A stretch of DNA of 64,000 nucleotides from Ricordea florida (lineage: Eukaryota; Cnidaria; Anthozoa; Corallimorpharia; Ricordeidae), in assembly GCA_949710005.1 (NCBI GenBank), contig OX453274.1, positions 15,225,695 to 15,289,694 on the forward strand. Reading direction: 5' to 3'. The notes beneath the pieces are model-generated. The model worked only from the letters and a program-made list of their open reading frames with translations. It made no database searches and was not told the origin of the DNA. Positions 51,535 to 62,235 of the stretch are shown here, piece by piece. Within the stretch, counting starts at the first letter, position 1. Each line of letters opens with the position of its first letter. Both the position numbers and the translations under genes were made by a program.

Positions 51535-51846
51535 CTCCTAACACCTTTACTCTCTTAATTTTCTCCAATTCTTTGATTCCTTCCCCAAACTTGTTTGTAG
51601 CCGTGATAATGAATTCGTATTCTTTGCCTTTCACTAATTTGACAACATATTCCCGAACTAAAACATTGGTGATAATATGGAGTCTTTCCCATACTCCAGT
51701 GGTACCATCTTCATTCACAGTTCTTTGGTAAACAGTGTATTGAGTGATGGCTGCACCATTGTTATCTGGTTCATTCCATTTCAACGTTACTTCGTCAACC
51801 TCCACCTCACTTGGCAGGTCAACAACTTCAGCTGCTGCTGGTGCAC
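51535..51846 (-). CDS. Receptor tyrosine kinase, fibronectin type III exon
   Basis: A 104-codon exon encoding one FN3 domain: VDEVTLKWNEPDNNGAAITQ (Trp and Pro core), YTVYQR, then EYEFIITATNKFGEG, the classic Tyr/Ala-x-Asn/Gly end. Both splice sites are phase 1 (acceptor cacttag, donor GTAGGT), as usual for extracellular modules. Its exit phase fits the TM exon at 23759. The intron between them is about 27.8 kb and holds the Polinton. Further ectodomain exons should lie beyond the window or are unrecognised. Confidence 0.88.
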
Positions 51847-51848
51847 CT

Positions 51849-52727
51849 AAGTGATGTCACAGTAAACATGTCCGTTATAGCATTTTTCTGATAGCAAAGT
51901 CAAATAACTTTCGACGAGTGTTAGCACTTCGAACTCGAAACATCAGAGATTAAATGAACTATCTTTGCACAAATATGATTCCAGGAGGTGTTCACTCCCC
52001 AACACATTGCTCTGGTCTGTAAGAAATGCTGCGCGCAGAGCCCCTGAATTGACGATTTGAAGAGTTAACTCGTCATGTACGCGGTAATTATCACATTATT
52101 TTCCCTCAATCGGTGAAACTGGTCATGGCAAATAAAACGTTTGGTTTGGGTGTTAAAGCGTTAGTGTGACAAGAATGCTTTTAAAAAGAAGAATTTTTAG
52201 TCATGCCACGTTCACACCAATTTAACTTGCTTAGTTCAAATAGATCTAATCTTTGCATGCTTTGAAAGCATGTGGGTTTAATCATCGTGAATGGAAAACT
52301 GAAATCGTAGTAACTACGTTAGAAGTAGCAACATTCCTTACAAGTCCCTGTCCATAACGATACACCTAGCAACAAATAGCAAAACTCTTTAACTGTCCAC
52401 TTGTTTCCAACAGCTGCAAACTCTGCTATCGTTTCTGAGATAAATAGGTGAGTATGGGAATATATAGCAATTATTTTCGGCACTGTTTTTAACAGAGTAA
52501 GTGCCAGAAAATACAAGCACCCGATAATTTCAGAGATCCAAACTTAAAAAGTCCGAAAAAAAGGTTGCATCCTGGGTTCGATGTAAGAAATCAACCAGAA
52601 AAACTGGATGGAGATGGAGATAAAAATTGGTGTTATAATTTTTTGACGACTATTACATATGCGTTAGTGATCAAGCGTGAGATCAAGATGGCTGTATATT
52701 GGCCGACTTCTTTATTGCGTTATTATT
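51849..52727. other. Intronic sequence, no gene
   Basis: Only short ORFs without domain features on either strand. Confidence 0.4.
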
Positions 52728-54011
52728 CAGGGGCACCCAACGAATGATTTCGGTAAAATATCTGTTCGAATGTAAGGTCGCCTAAATTTTTCGGAAAATT
52801 TCTCCTCAAGGGAAAGAACACGTTGTCTTGATTTTCGGAAAAAAAATTGCCCTAGAATTTGCGTAATTTAGGTGGTCGAGAAAAAGTTGTTCAAGACTTT
52901 TCGTAAACAGTTAGTCAACAGAAAGTTACCCTAGAATTTTCGTTCGAGTTACAACTCGCAATTTCTGGACGTCGTCCGCAAGTTAGGGATGTATAACGCA
53001 TGGGTGCAGAAAATCGAAGCAAGATTTATCCGAGAAGGCAGTCCAAATTCACCAAATCAGAACGTCTTTGTTTAACGTTGTACTCACGTACTGACTTGAA
53101 CGACCTGGTAAGCTTAATTCTCACAGTCTTTATGCTGTTGACCGACCATTCCGACGCGATAAAACTTAGGTCATCCTCATATTTTTTTTTTTTCGTTTAG
53201 CGTCGAATGCGTTTTCTGATATTGGGTCGGTCGGTCGGATTGAAAAAAAAAAGAAAGTTAAAAAAAAAAGTAATAAGAATTATTTCAAGTGAAAAATGGT
53301 CCAACTACGTACTGAGTTACTTTTTTTTAAATGCCAAAAATTTAGGTTGGTCGGACGACGCTAAACGGAGAAAGAAAATAGGATGGCCTTAACGCTTATG
53401 GATAAGCTGGATATGTTTATACTAGATTTGTTTTCTCCTTGTTTAAAACGCTTTTCCGCGATCAAATTAAAAACTGGAAATTTTATCGGTTTCAAACATG
53501 TATAGGTAATAATAATAAACATTCACCTTACATCTAACTGATCTAAGTGATCTGAATGCTTTATTTTTCTAAGTTATGGAAGATATGGTCGACGGTAATG
53601 TCGGCTTCTTTGTCTCTGTTCAGTAGCGTGTGATTTCTTCCCCTAATACTTTCGAATAAAAAAGTTACTCCCCTGCAATCTTCGGATGCGCGTTACGGTT
53701 TGCCTAAAATTTTCGGAATCTCTTCATAGACGCAAGCTTTTACAAAAAGGTCTCCTAAAAATTTCTAACGACAGCAATGCTAGCACGAGTTCTTCATTTT
53801 TCGAACAGACCTATAAAGGTAGCTAAGACTTTCGGATGAGCCAAAAAGGCCGCCTAGGATTTTCGAGACGAACACAGTTCCCCTAAGAAATCCGAACAGA
53901 TAGATAGTTTTTAGGGCAGCTCCAAATTAATGAAACGGGCTTCTAAAATAGAAAATTCTATTTAAGGCACTTCTGAGGTATTTGGAAAAATTTGGTCGTT
54001 GGGTGCCCCTG
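52728..54011. mobile_element. Non-autonomous DNA transposon, hAT-like ends
   Basis: Terminal inverted repeats CAGGGGCACCCAACGA (52728 inward and the complement ending at 54011), flanked on both sides by ATTATT. The interior carries many dispersed variants of CCTAAAATTTTCGGA in both orientations, like hAT subterminal repeats. No transposase. A smaller element is nested at 53168-53393. Confidence 0.75.
53168..53393. mobile_element. MITE nested in the hAT-like element
   Basis: Imperfect terminal inverted repeats (ggtcatcct...ttcgtttagcgtcg at the left; complement at 53353-53393) enclose A/T-rich non-coding DNA. Confidence 0.55.
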
Positions 54012-54332
54012 ATTATTGACCGAGACATGGTCATAGAAAACGAACGAGGGCAATATACATGTACAACCATCTTGACCGAACAAGCTTCGTCAATAAAAGA
54101 TCTATTATACGGCCATTTTGCTTTGTTTTAATTCGAGGGACAACGCGGATAATCCCCAACGTTAAAGATAGGCTAATATTGTTCGCTCGGGTAGCCAATC
54201 AGAACTCAGGACTTGCTTCATCTTACCCCCTCGAAGAAACAGCCATGTAATAAAGTGTCATAATCATACTACTGTAAGCAGGTATCTGGAAACTTGGAAT
54301 GCGACCGGCGCTTTCTGTGTGGGTTATTTTAT
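54012..54332. other. Sequence left of the BEL element, no gene
   Basis: No supportable gene. It does not match the missing 5' half of the left LTR. Confidence 0.5.
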
Positions 54333-54518
54333 TACGATTATTTTAGTTCTCCATTTTCTTCTAGAACCGTTGGATTTAGTTTAGTTGTTCGTTATCTCGT
54401 ACGGCAATTATTTTCTCTAAGTACCAATTACCACGTTTATACGTTCAATATGCCAATGTTGCTATGATGATTGTTAGTTTAAGTAAGAACATGTTTAATT
54501 GTTGTTTTCAGTTCGAAC

Positions 54519-54567
<49 letters not shown>

Positions 54568-54855
54568 CACTACTACTATTACTACTACTACTTCTACCAC
54601 TGCTACCGCTACTATTGTCATCGCTACCGTTTCCCAGCACTACTAGTATCGTTACCGTTAATACTATTGCTATTGCAACGCATCGTTATTGGTTTACGAT
54701 CAATGGTCCGTAATGTTGTGAAACAGAACCTTTGAACTGTGATTAAACCTGTTAGTATCAAGTGGAGTTCGAATCGTCTATTGCCTCGCACCTCGCTACC
54801 CCTGTAATTATTAAGATTGGAGTATCACGCGACCTCAAGAGTCTTAATAGTTACA
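54333..54855 (+). repeat. Left LTR of BEL element, 5'-truncated
   Basis: Matches 61729-62230. It ends ...AATAGTTACA. It contains a (TAC)n tract of about 48 nt (54521-54568). The first ~550 bp of the LTR, including its TG end, are absent. Confidence 0.9.
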
Positions 54856-55072
54856 TTAGTTCGAATTTGATCGCGAACATTGTTCGAAAGGCTATCTTCC
54901 GATTGCGAAGGAATTTAGAACACGTCACGTTGTAGGAAACCACGCAATCACCGTCCCACAGTTAAGCTGTCATCGCGTCTAACGCCGGATGTGATATCGC
55001 TTCTTGGCGTCGCCTAAATCGTATTACCTTTCAGATAACAAGACCGCTAATAGTAATTGAATTATCGCGAAC

Positions 55073-58000
55073 ATGGAAACAAAGAAAGCACGTGGCATTG
55101 CAAGAGCGGTCGTGACCAGAAAGGTCAAAGAAATTATCGAGTTGATGAAAGATGAGAACAATCTTGAACTAGTTAATGAAAAATTCGCCCGGCTTCAGGA
55201 AGCCTTTGAGAACTTTCGATCTATGCACGAAGCATTCCATGTTCAATTAAGTGATGAGGAAGCTATTGAAGAATCAGAGGCTTATTTTGAGCTGGTTTTG
55301 AATCAAGTGAAACAGCTTGAAGATAACGTTCTGCTTTGGTCAACCGGCATAGAGGCTTCAAGAGCAGTTAGGTCTTTCGATGTTCATCCAGATGATAGCG
55401 TTTCAAATGTCGAGTCCCTGCATGAGTCTGTAACGTCACGCAAGTCTGTTTCTCGGAGCACAGTTTCGGATGATAGAGCTAAGGCGGCCGCGAAAAGAGC
55501 AATTTTAGAAGCTGAAGCTGCCACGCTAAAAAAGTTGCACCAGATCGAGGAGGAAGAGTTGAAATTGCGCCAGCGAAAAAACGAGCTCAAACTCGAGACA
55601 GAAATGGCGAAGGCCGAAGAAATCGCGTTCAGTCAGGCAGTACAGCAAGTAAGGACGGCGCGCGAAGTTCAAATAAGAGAAAACAAGCCGGCTAAGTTGC
55701 ATGCTAATGTAGGCCTTAATGAAGGACACGCCCCATGTAGAAATTCTTTAATGAAGGACTCTACCACTCCCGATTTAAGAAATACAAGTGGTCAACCGGA
55801 CAGAAACTCGTCCAGTGTCGTGAAACAAAGTAGGCTATACACTCCACGCCATAACGCCCTAGCTAGGTTCCCAATAACCAGCCAACATCAATTAAGCGCA
55901 GAGGCTCCAGAATGGCGATATGAAGGGTCGATGCAACCCGACCGCGACGCGGTTGTTAGCAGTACTCCGCAGGCACCCCTCGCTTCCGATCAAAACAAGC
56001 ACATTCAACTGCTCCTTCAGCAACAGCAAGAAGCAATTATGGCACTGACCCTTCCACAACCTGACCTCCCCGTTTTTGGTGGTGATCCCATAGAGTACTG
56101 TGACTTTATTAGAGCCTTCGAAAACCTCATCGAAAGAAAGACGAGTAGCGCAAGCGCTAGGCTCTATTACCTGGTGCAGTATACAAGCGGCCAAGTTCGA
56201 AACCTTGTGCGAAGTTGCCTAGCGATGAGAGAGGACGAAGGCTATAGGGAAGCTAGAAGATTACTGGGAGAGAGGTACGGGCAACCATACAAGATTGCAA
56301 GCGCGTATGTCGACCGCCTCATCAATGGCCAGCCAATCAGGGCCGAAGACGGCGCCGCACTTCAGAACTATTCTGTGTTACTAACTAGCTGCAGCAACAC
56401 GCTCCAACAGATTGGCTATATGAACCGCCTGGAAAACCCAGAGGGTCTCAGAAAAATAGTAGACCGGCTGCCATACAATCTTAGGCTAAAGTGGCGCGAA
56501 ATAGCAGACAACATTACTCAGAGGGACAAAAGAGATGCCACCTTAAAGGATATCACCGAGTTCGTAGAAGCAAGGTCTAGAGTAGCAAATCACCCTATCT
56601 TTGGCAAAGTGTCCGTCGCAGAACAGAAGACTGGCAACACCAGCGACAAGGCAAGGCACAGGAAGAGTGTGAGAGCCTTTGCAGTTCAAGGTCAGCGTGA
56701 GGTCTTAAGCGGTAACTCAGGGAACAGAGGTCCGGTCAAGTGTCCGTTTTGTGACAAGAATCACTGGCTGTCACAATGTAACGATTTCAAGAAGCTGCGC
56801 GTAAGCGACCGTTATAAGCTAGTTTACGCTAAGAAGCTTTGCTGTAATTGCTTGGTGGCTGGACATTTCGCAAGGGATTGTCCAAAGAAAAGCTTTTGCC
56901 GCATTCAAGGATGCACGAAAAAGCACTCCACGTTCCTCCACCTTAAGGAAAACAGTATGGAACCACAATTCGGCGGTGAAGTAAACGACGGCAACGCAAA
57001 TCGCACCGAGCCCGCGGAGAACGCCGCACAAGTGAACAACGCCTACGTTCAAGGTGAGACCTGTCAAGCTTCAAGCAGCCCGTCGGTTGTAGCACTGTCG
57101 ATACTCCCCGTGCGAGTAAGAGCAAAGGGTCAAAAGAAGCACGTTGTCACTTATGCGTTCCTCGACTCCGGCTCAAACACCTCCTTTTGTACAGAGAGTC
57201 TACTGAGCAAGCTCAAGGTCAAGGGAAAAAGAACCAGTCTCTCTCTTACCACAATGCAAGCCACGAACCAGGCGATTGAGTGTTCTGTCGTCAATCTTGA
57301 AGTTTCTGGCCTGAACGACGACAAAACTATTGAGCTACCGTTGGTCTACTCCAGGCCAACTCTCCCCGTGTCAACCGACACAATCGCAACCCAGAAAGAT
57401 GTGAAGCGCTGGCCTCACCTGAGTGGCATTGAAATACCAACCGTCGACGCCGAGATTGGTCTCCTGATTGGCAGCGACGCACCACAAGCCCTGCAGCCAA
57501 CAGAAATAAGACAAAGCAAGGATAATGGTCCTTTCGCTATTCGCACAGCTCTCGGTTGGGTGTTAAACGGCCCCATTGGAAGAACGGGAGCCGAAGTCAC
57601 CATCGCGAATTTTATTGATACCAACGCCGAGTTAAGCAAACAGTTCGAGCAATATTGTAATGTAGAATTCAATGATTCAACATACGAACCCAAAACATCA
57701 ATGTCGCAGAATGACCGCCGCGCTCTAGAAATGATGAAAGGTACAGTCAAACTATCAAACGGCCACTATGACATCGGCCTCCCTTGGAGGAACAACCCGC
57801 CGCATCTACAAAGTAACAGGACCCAGGCTGAGCGCAGATTACAGCTGTTGAAAAAACGTCTCCAAAGAGATGATGCCCTTTGTAGCAAATACAAGGATTT
57901 CATGTCCGACTTGCTACATAGGAAGTATGCAAAGAAAGTGAACGCCGAAGAGCTTGCACAAACAGACACATGGTACCTACCGCATCACCCGGTTTTCCAT

Positions 58001-61000
58001 CCACAGAGGCCTAACAAGGTCAGAGTCGTATTTGACTGCTCTGCAAAATATCGTGGCTCCTCCTTAAATGATCAGCTGCTACAGGGGCCGGATCTAACAA
58101 ACACGCTAGTCGGCGTCCTAACGCGATTCCGCCAAGAGCAGGTTGCATTTATGGCAGACATTGAAGCTATGTTTTACCAAGTTCGAGTTCGCCCCAGTGA
58201 CCGCAATTATTTGCGATTTCTCTGGTGGCCAGATGGAGACCTAAACACAGAGCCAGAAGAGTATCAAATGTCAGTACATCTGTTCGGCGGCGCCTCATCT
58301 CCCAGCTGCGCGAATTACGCTCTAAAGAAAACAGCAGAAGATAACAAGGAAGATTTCGACGCAGTCACAGTCGAGACCGTTAAGCAAAATTTCTACGTTG
58401 ATGACTGCCTCCGATCAGTTGCAACAGATTCGAAGGCTGTTCGCTTGGTAGGACAACTTCGCGACTTATTGTCAAGGGGTGGTTTCCGTCTAACCAAATG
58501 GATATCTAACTCTAAGAAGGTCGTTAACTCCATTTCGGAATCAGAAAGAGCGCCTGCAATAAGGGATCTTGATTTTGAAGAGAATGCAGTGCTAATTGAA
58601 CGAGCGCTAGGTGTTCAATGGAACGTTCACGAAGACTCGTTCACATACAAGATAGCCAAGAAGACCAAACCCGCCACAAGAAAGGGAATACTTGCAATCA
58701 TCTGTTCAATTTACGATCCACTGGGTTTTATATCTCCGTGTATCCTACCGGCCAAGTTAATCCAGCAAGACTTGTGCCGCAGGAAAATTGGTTGGGACGA
58801 ACAGGTTCTAGAATCTAGCAACCGCAAATGGCAAGCTTGGCTTAAAGATCTCCCTAAGCTCGAGAGATTCAAAATACCACGATGCTTTAGACCACCAAAC
58901 TTCGCTGAGGTTCAGCAAAGCGAGCTTCACCACTTCGCCGACGCTTCTGATCAGGGTTACGGAGCTGTATCGTATCTCCGTGAAATTGACGCAAACGGTA
59001 AAATTCACTGTTCGCTGGTTATGGCCAAGTCCAGGTTAGCACCACTTAAAACAATCACAACCCCAAGAATGGAATTATCTGCTGCAGTCTTAGCCGCACG
59101 ACTGGATCGGATGATCAGGCAAGAGCTTACTCTGCCCCTCGCTACATCAACGTTTTGGACAGACAGTACTTGTGTCCTGCGTTACCTAGGAAACAAGGAC
59201 GCGAGATTCCAAACGTTCGTTGCGAATCGCGTATCCGCCATATTGGATCAGTCCGAGGCCGCGCAGTGGAGACACGTAGACACCTCACTTAACCCCGCTG
59301 ATGATGCATCAAGAGGAACGACAATCGATGACCTACTGAACAGTGAACGTTGGACTGAAGGACCCCCGTTTCTAAGGCAACCAAAAGAAACATGGCCACA
59401 GGGACCTACCGATCTAGGGAGGATCCCAGACGACGACCCAGAAGTAAGGAAAAACGTAGAAGTGTTTGCTAACCAACAAACCCATCATGGCGATCATATC
59501 GATAAAGCGCTTGAGAAGTTCTCATCGTGGACTCGCCTTAAGAAAGTCATCGCGTGGACTCTGCGTTACATAAAGAACATACAAAAACAGATCCAAAGGC
59601 GAGGAGTGAAAAACAAAACCGTCTGCTATCAGTCATCACTCAGCGAAATCACGCTTCTAAGTGTTAATGAGATAAAGGAAGCAGAAACAGCAATCATCAA
59701 GTACGTTCAGAAGCGCGGTTTTGAAGAAGAATTAATTTCCTTCAGCAATTCGAGTAAACAGAAACAAGAGCAAGGCAGCACAGTTAAGAAAAGTAGCAGT
59801 ATATACAAGCTCAACCCGATCCTGAAGGACGGAGTCATACGAGTCGCTGGACGTCTACGACACGCACCACTCGAGAATGAAACGAAACACCCTGTCATCC
59901 TGCCAAAGAAACACCACATCGTGAAGCTGATAATTGATTGCTACCATCGGGCTTCTGGTCACTCTGGAGTTGAATACACTCTGTCATTAATCAGACAAAG
60001 ATTTTGGATTATGGGAGCACGATCTAGCGTACGCAACATAATTAACAGGTGTTTTGACTGCCGAAGACGCCAAGCACCAGTGATGCAACAAAAAATGGCA
60101 GATCTACCAGAAGATCGCATAACACCTTCCAAGCCGCCATTCACGTACGTGGGCGTGGACTGTTTCGGTCCATTTACAGTTCGTCGCGGCCGGACCACCG
60201 CAAAGAGGTACTGTGTACTATTCACCTGTCTCACAATTCGTGCAGTTCACGTCGAGGTCGTTCAGTCTATGGATACTGAATCTTTCATCAATGCATTGAG
60301 ACGCTTCATCGCCAGGAGAGGACTACCACACGAAATCAGGTCAGATAACGGAGGAAACTTTGTAAGGGGCGAGAGAGAGTTACGGGAAGCACTGGAATCG
60401 TGGAATCAAGCCCAGATTCACGAGTTCCTATTGCAACACGAAATCAGATGGATATTTAACCCACCTGCAGCATCCCACCATGGAGGAGTATGGGAGAGAT
60501 GTATCCGTACGGTGAGGAAAGTGATGAAGGCACTTCTAAGGGAGCAAACCTTGGACGATGAAGGTCTTAACACACTGATGTGCGAACTTGAGTCCGTTGT
60601 AAATGGAAGACCCATCACCAAGGTTTCTGACGATCCAAGAGATCTAAACGCCCTGACGCCTAACCATTTACTACTCCTTCGAGCAGGACCAGCCATTCCC
60701 CCCGGAGTGTTCGAGAAGGAGGACAACTACAGCCATCGAAGGTGGCGCCAAGTGCAGTATCTGACCAATGTATTCTGGCGTCGATGGGTCGGAGAGTATT
60801 TGCCATCATTGCAGCAGCGACAAAAATGGAACAAGCCGCAGAGAAACTTAGCCATAAATGACGTTGTGCTGCTTCTTGACGAAAATACACCCTGCAGTGT
60901 ATGGCCACTAGGACGAGTGTTGGAAGTGTACCACAACCGCAAGGACGGGCTAGTACGTTCAGCCAAAGTGCAGACCAAGTTGTCAGTACTAGTGAGACCT

Positions 61001-61060
61001 GTGGACAAGATTGTTCTCCTCGAGACTGCTGAAGTGGACGATCAAGGAGTAGACAGTTAA
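55073..61060 (+). CDS. BEL/Pao Gag-Pol polyprotein, intact
   Basis: 1995 codons from METKKARGIARAVVTRKVK. Coiled-coil N-terminus; gag-like region (LPQPDLPVFGGDPIEYCDFI, about 325); zinc knuckles CPFCDKNHWLSQC (about 557) and CCNCLVAGHFARDC (about 589); aspartic protease AFLDSGSNTSFC (about 694); RT with FMADIEAMFYQVRV (about 1026) and the catalytic FYVDD (about 1107); Pao-type RNase H HHFADASDQGYGAVSY (about 1286); integrase zinc HH-CC (HRASGHSG...CFDCRRRQ, about 1625); core with GVDCFGPF, RSDNGGNF and HGGVWERC (1692-1802); and a C-terminal WRRWVGEYLPSLQQR domain. The gene has no lesions and could be active. Confidence 0.96.
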   Translation: METKKARGIARAVVTRKVKEIIELMKDENNLELVNEKFARLQEAFENFRSMHEAFHVQLSDEEAIEESEAYFELVLNQVKQLEDNVLLWSTGIEASRAVRSFDVHPDDSVSNVESLHESVTSRKSVSRSTVSDDRAKAAAKRAILEAEAATLKKLHQIEEEELKLRQRKNELKLETEMAKAEEIAFSQAVQQVRTAREVQIRENKPAKLHANVGLNEGHAPCRNSLMKDSTTPDLRNTSGQPDRNSSSVVKQSRLYTPRHNALARFPITSQHQLSAEAPEWRYEGSMQPDRDAVVSSTPQAPLASDQNKHIQLLLQQQQEAIMALTLPQPDLPVFGGDPIEYCDFIRAFENLIERKTSSASARLYYLVQYTSGQVRNLVRSCLAMREDEGYREARRLLGERYGQPYKIASAYVDRLINGQPIRAEDGAALQNYSVLLTSCSNTLQQIGYMNRLENPEGLRKIVDRLPYNLRLKWREIADNITQRDKRDATLKDITEFVEARSRVANHPIFGKVSVAEQKTGNTSDKARHRKSVRAFAVQGQREVLSGNSGNRGPVKCPFCDKNHWLSQCNDFKKLRVSDRYKLVYAKKLCCNCLVAGHFARDCPKKSFCRIQGCTKKHSTFLHLKENSMEPQFGGEVNDGNANRTEPAENAAQVNNAYVQGETCQASSSPSVVALSILPVRVRAKGQKKHVVTYAFLDSGSNTSFCTESLLSKLKVKGKRTSLSLTTMQATNQAIECSVVNLEVSGLNDDKTIELPLVYSRPTLPVSTDTIATQKDVKRWPHLSGIEIPTVDAEIGLLIGSDAPQALQPTEIRQSKDNGPFAIRTALGWVLNGPIGRTGAEVTIANFIDTNAELSKQFEQYCNVEFNDSTYEPKTSMSQNDRRALEMMKGTVKLSNGHYDIGLPWRNNPPHLQSNRTQAERRLQLLKKRLQRDDALCSKYKDFMSDLLHRKYAKKVNAEELAQTDTWYLPHHPVFHPQRPNKVRVVFDCSAKYRGSSLNDQLLQGPDLTNTLVGVLTRFRQEQVAFMADIEAMFYQVRVRPSDRNYLRFLWWPDGDLNTEPEEYQMSVHLFGGASSPSCANYALKKTAEDNKEDFDAVTVETVKQNFYVDDCLRSVATDSKAVRLVGQLRDLLSRGGFRLTKWISNSKKVVNSISESERAPAIRDLDFEENAVLIERALGVQWNVHEDSFTYKIAKKTKPATRKGILAIICSIYDPLGFISPCILPAKLIQQDLCRRKIGWDEQVLESSNRKWQAWLKDLPKLERFKIPRCFRPPNFAEVQQSELHHFADASDQGYGAVSYLREIDANGKIHCSLVMAKSRLAPLKTITTPRMELSAAVLAARLDRMIRQELTLPLATSTFWTDSTCVLRYLGNKDARFQTFVANRVSAILDQSEAAQWRHVDTSLNPADDASRGTTIDDLLNSERWTEGPPFLRQPKETWPQGPTDLGRIPDDDPEVRKNVEVFANQQTHHGDHIDKALEKFSSWTRLKKVIAWTLRYIKNIQKQIQRRGVKNKTVCYQSSLSEITLLSVNEIKEAETAIIKYVQKRGFEEELISFSNSSKQKQEQGSTVKKSSSIYKLNPILKDGVIRVAGRLRHAPLENETKHPVILPKKHHIVKLIIDCYHRASGHSGVEYTLSLIRQRFWIMGARSSVRNIINRCFDCRRRQAPVMQQKMADLPEDRITPSKPPFTYVGVDCFGPFTVRRGRTTAKRYCVLFTCLTIRAVHVEVVQSMDTESFINALRRFIARRGLPHEIRSDNGGNFVRGERELREALESWNQAQIHEFLLQHEIRWIFNPPAASHHGGVWERCIRTVRKVMKALLREQTLDDEGLNTLMCELESVVNGRPITKVSDDPRDLNALTPNHLLLLRAGPAIPPGVFEKEDNYSHRRWRQVQYLTNVFWRRWVGEYLPSLQQRQKWNKPQRNLAINDVVLLLDENTPCSVWPLGRVLEVYHNRKDGLVRSAKVQTKLSVLVRPVDKIVLLETAEVDDQGVDS

Positions 61061-61180
61061 GATAAAACTATGAACATTCTAAGGACTGTATGTCCAGTAG
61101 TTAAGTAATTGAGACTAGCGTTTCAAACCTATTCTAGTTAAATTGTAAAGTCTGTTTACAACGCCTTTAAGGGGCCGGAA

Positions 61181-62230
61181 TGTTAGTTTTGAAACGCCAT
61201 TGTTAAATCTCAACTTCCTTTCTTTGGTATTTTCAACTAGTGATTACAGTTGAATAGAATTTAGCAAACGTGCTTAACACGAATTACGCTTTAGTTTAAG
61301 AATTTGTGGTGTTGCGCTCACCCTTCCCGCTAAAACTGCCGCCAGGAAATATCCTTACGCTTAGATCACACGCTCTCGACGACACCCAGGGCAGAATGCA
61401 CGTAGCAGAATCTAGATAAAGGCTTGCAACTGCCATAGAAATTGTAGTACTTCGTCGCCACGCTACGATCACAGGATCCGCTAATCAGTTCTACCCGCTA
61501 CTATTTGGTGCGAGTCGTCGACCAAAGTGAGTTTTGCATTTTTTGTTATTAGCTAGTTTATGTATCTACTCGTCGTTAGATTTTCAAAGTCAACTCCTCA
61601 ATGAATCATATTAGAATTATTACGCCGATTTACCAATTTTACGGCGTCATTATGCACCAAAGGGAGCTTTAATCTAGGAAACATTCTAAGTTTCATTCCA
61701 TTAGTATATGAGTCAAGCTTAGTATAGTTACGATTATTTTAGTTCTCCATTTTCTTCTAGAACCGTTGGATTTAGTTTAGTTGTTCGTTATCTCGTACGG
61801 CAATTATTTTCTCTAAGTACCAATTACCACGTTTATACGTTCAATATGCCAATGTTGCTATGATGATTGTTAGTTTAAGTAAGAACATGTTTAATTGTTG
61901 TTTTCAGTTCGAACCTACTACTACTACTACTACTACTACTACCACTACTACTATTACTACTACTACTTCTACCACTGCTACCGCTACTATTGTCATCGCT
62001 ACCGTTTCCCAGCACTGCTAGTATCGTTACCGATAATACTATTGCTATTGCAACGCATCGTTATTGGTTTACGATCAATGGTCCGTAATGTTGTGAAACA
62101 GAACCTTTGAACTTTGATTAAATCTGTTAGTATCAAGTGGAGTTCGAATCGTCTATTGCCTCGCACCTCGCTACCCCTGTAATTATTATAATTGGAGTAT
62201 CACGCGACCTCAAGAGTCTTAATAGTTACA
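61181..62230 (+). repeat. Right LTR of BEL element
   Basis: Starts TGTTAGTTTTG after a purine-rich aaggggccggaa (polypurine tract) and ends AATAGTTACA. Its (TAC)n tract is about 27 nt (61917-61943), seven triplets shorter than in the left LTR. Confidence 0.88.
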
Positions 62231-62235
62231 CCTAC

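Larger units (their letters stand above)
54333..62230 (+). mobile_element. BEL/Pao LTR retrotransposon
   Basis: A single intact polyprotein ORF between two LTRs. The right LTR is complete (about 1050 bp, TG...CA); the left LTR has only its 3' 523 bp. In the aligned part the LTRs differ at about five positions plus a (TAC)n length change, so the insertion is young. Confidence 0.93.

Noticed and set aside
54464..54735. Poly-Thr and poly-Tyr ORFs
   Set aside because: They are translations of the (TAC)n microsatellite in the LTR; the same artefact appears at 61895-62110.
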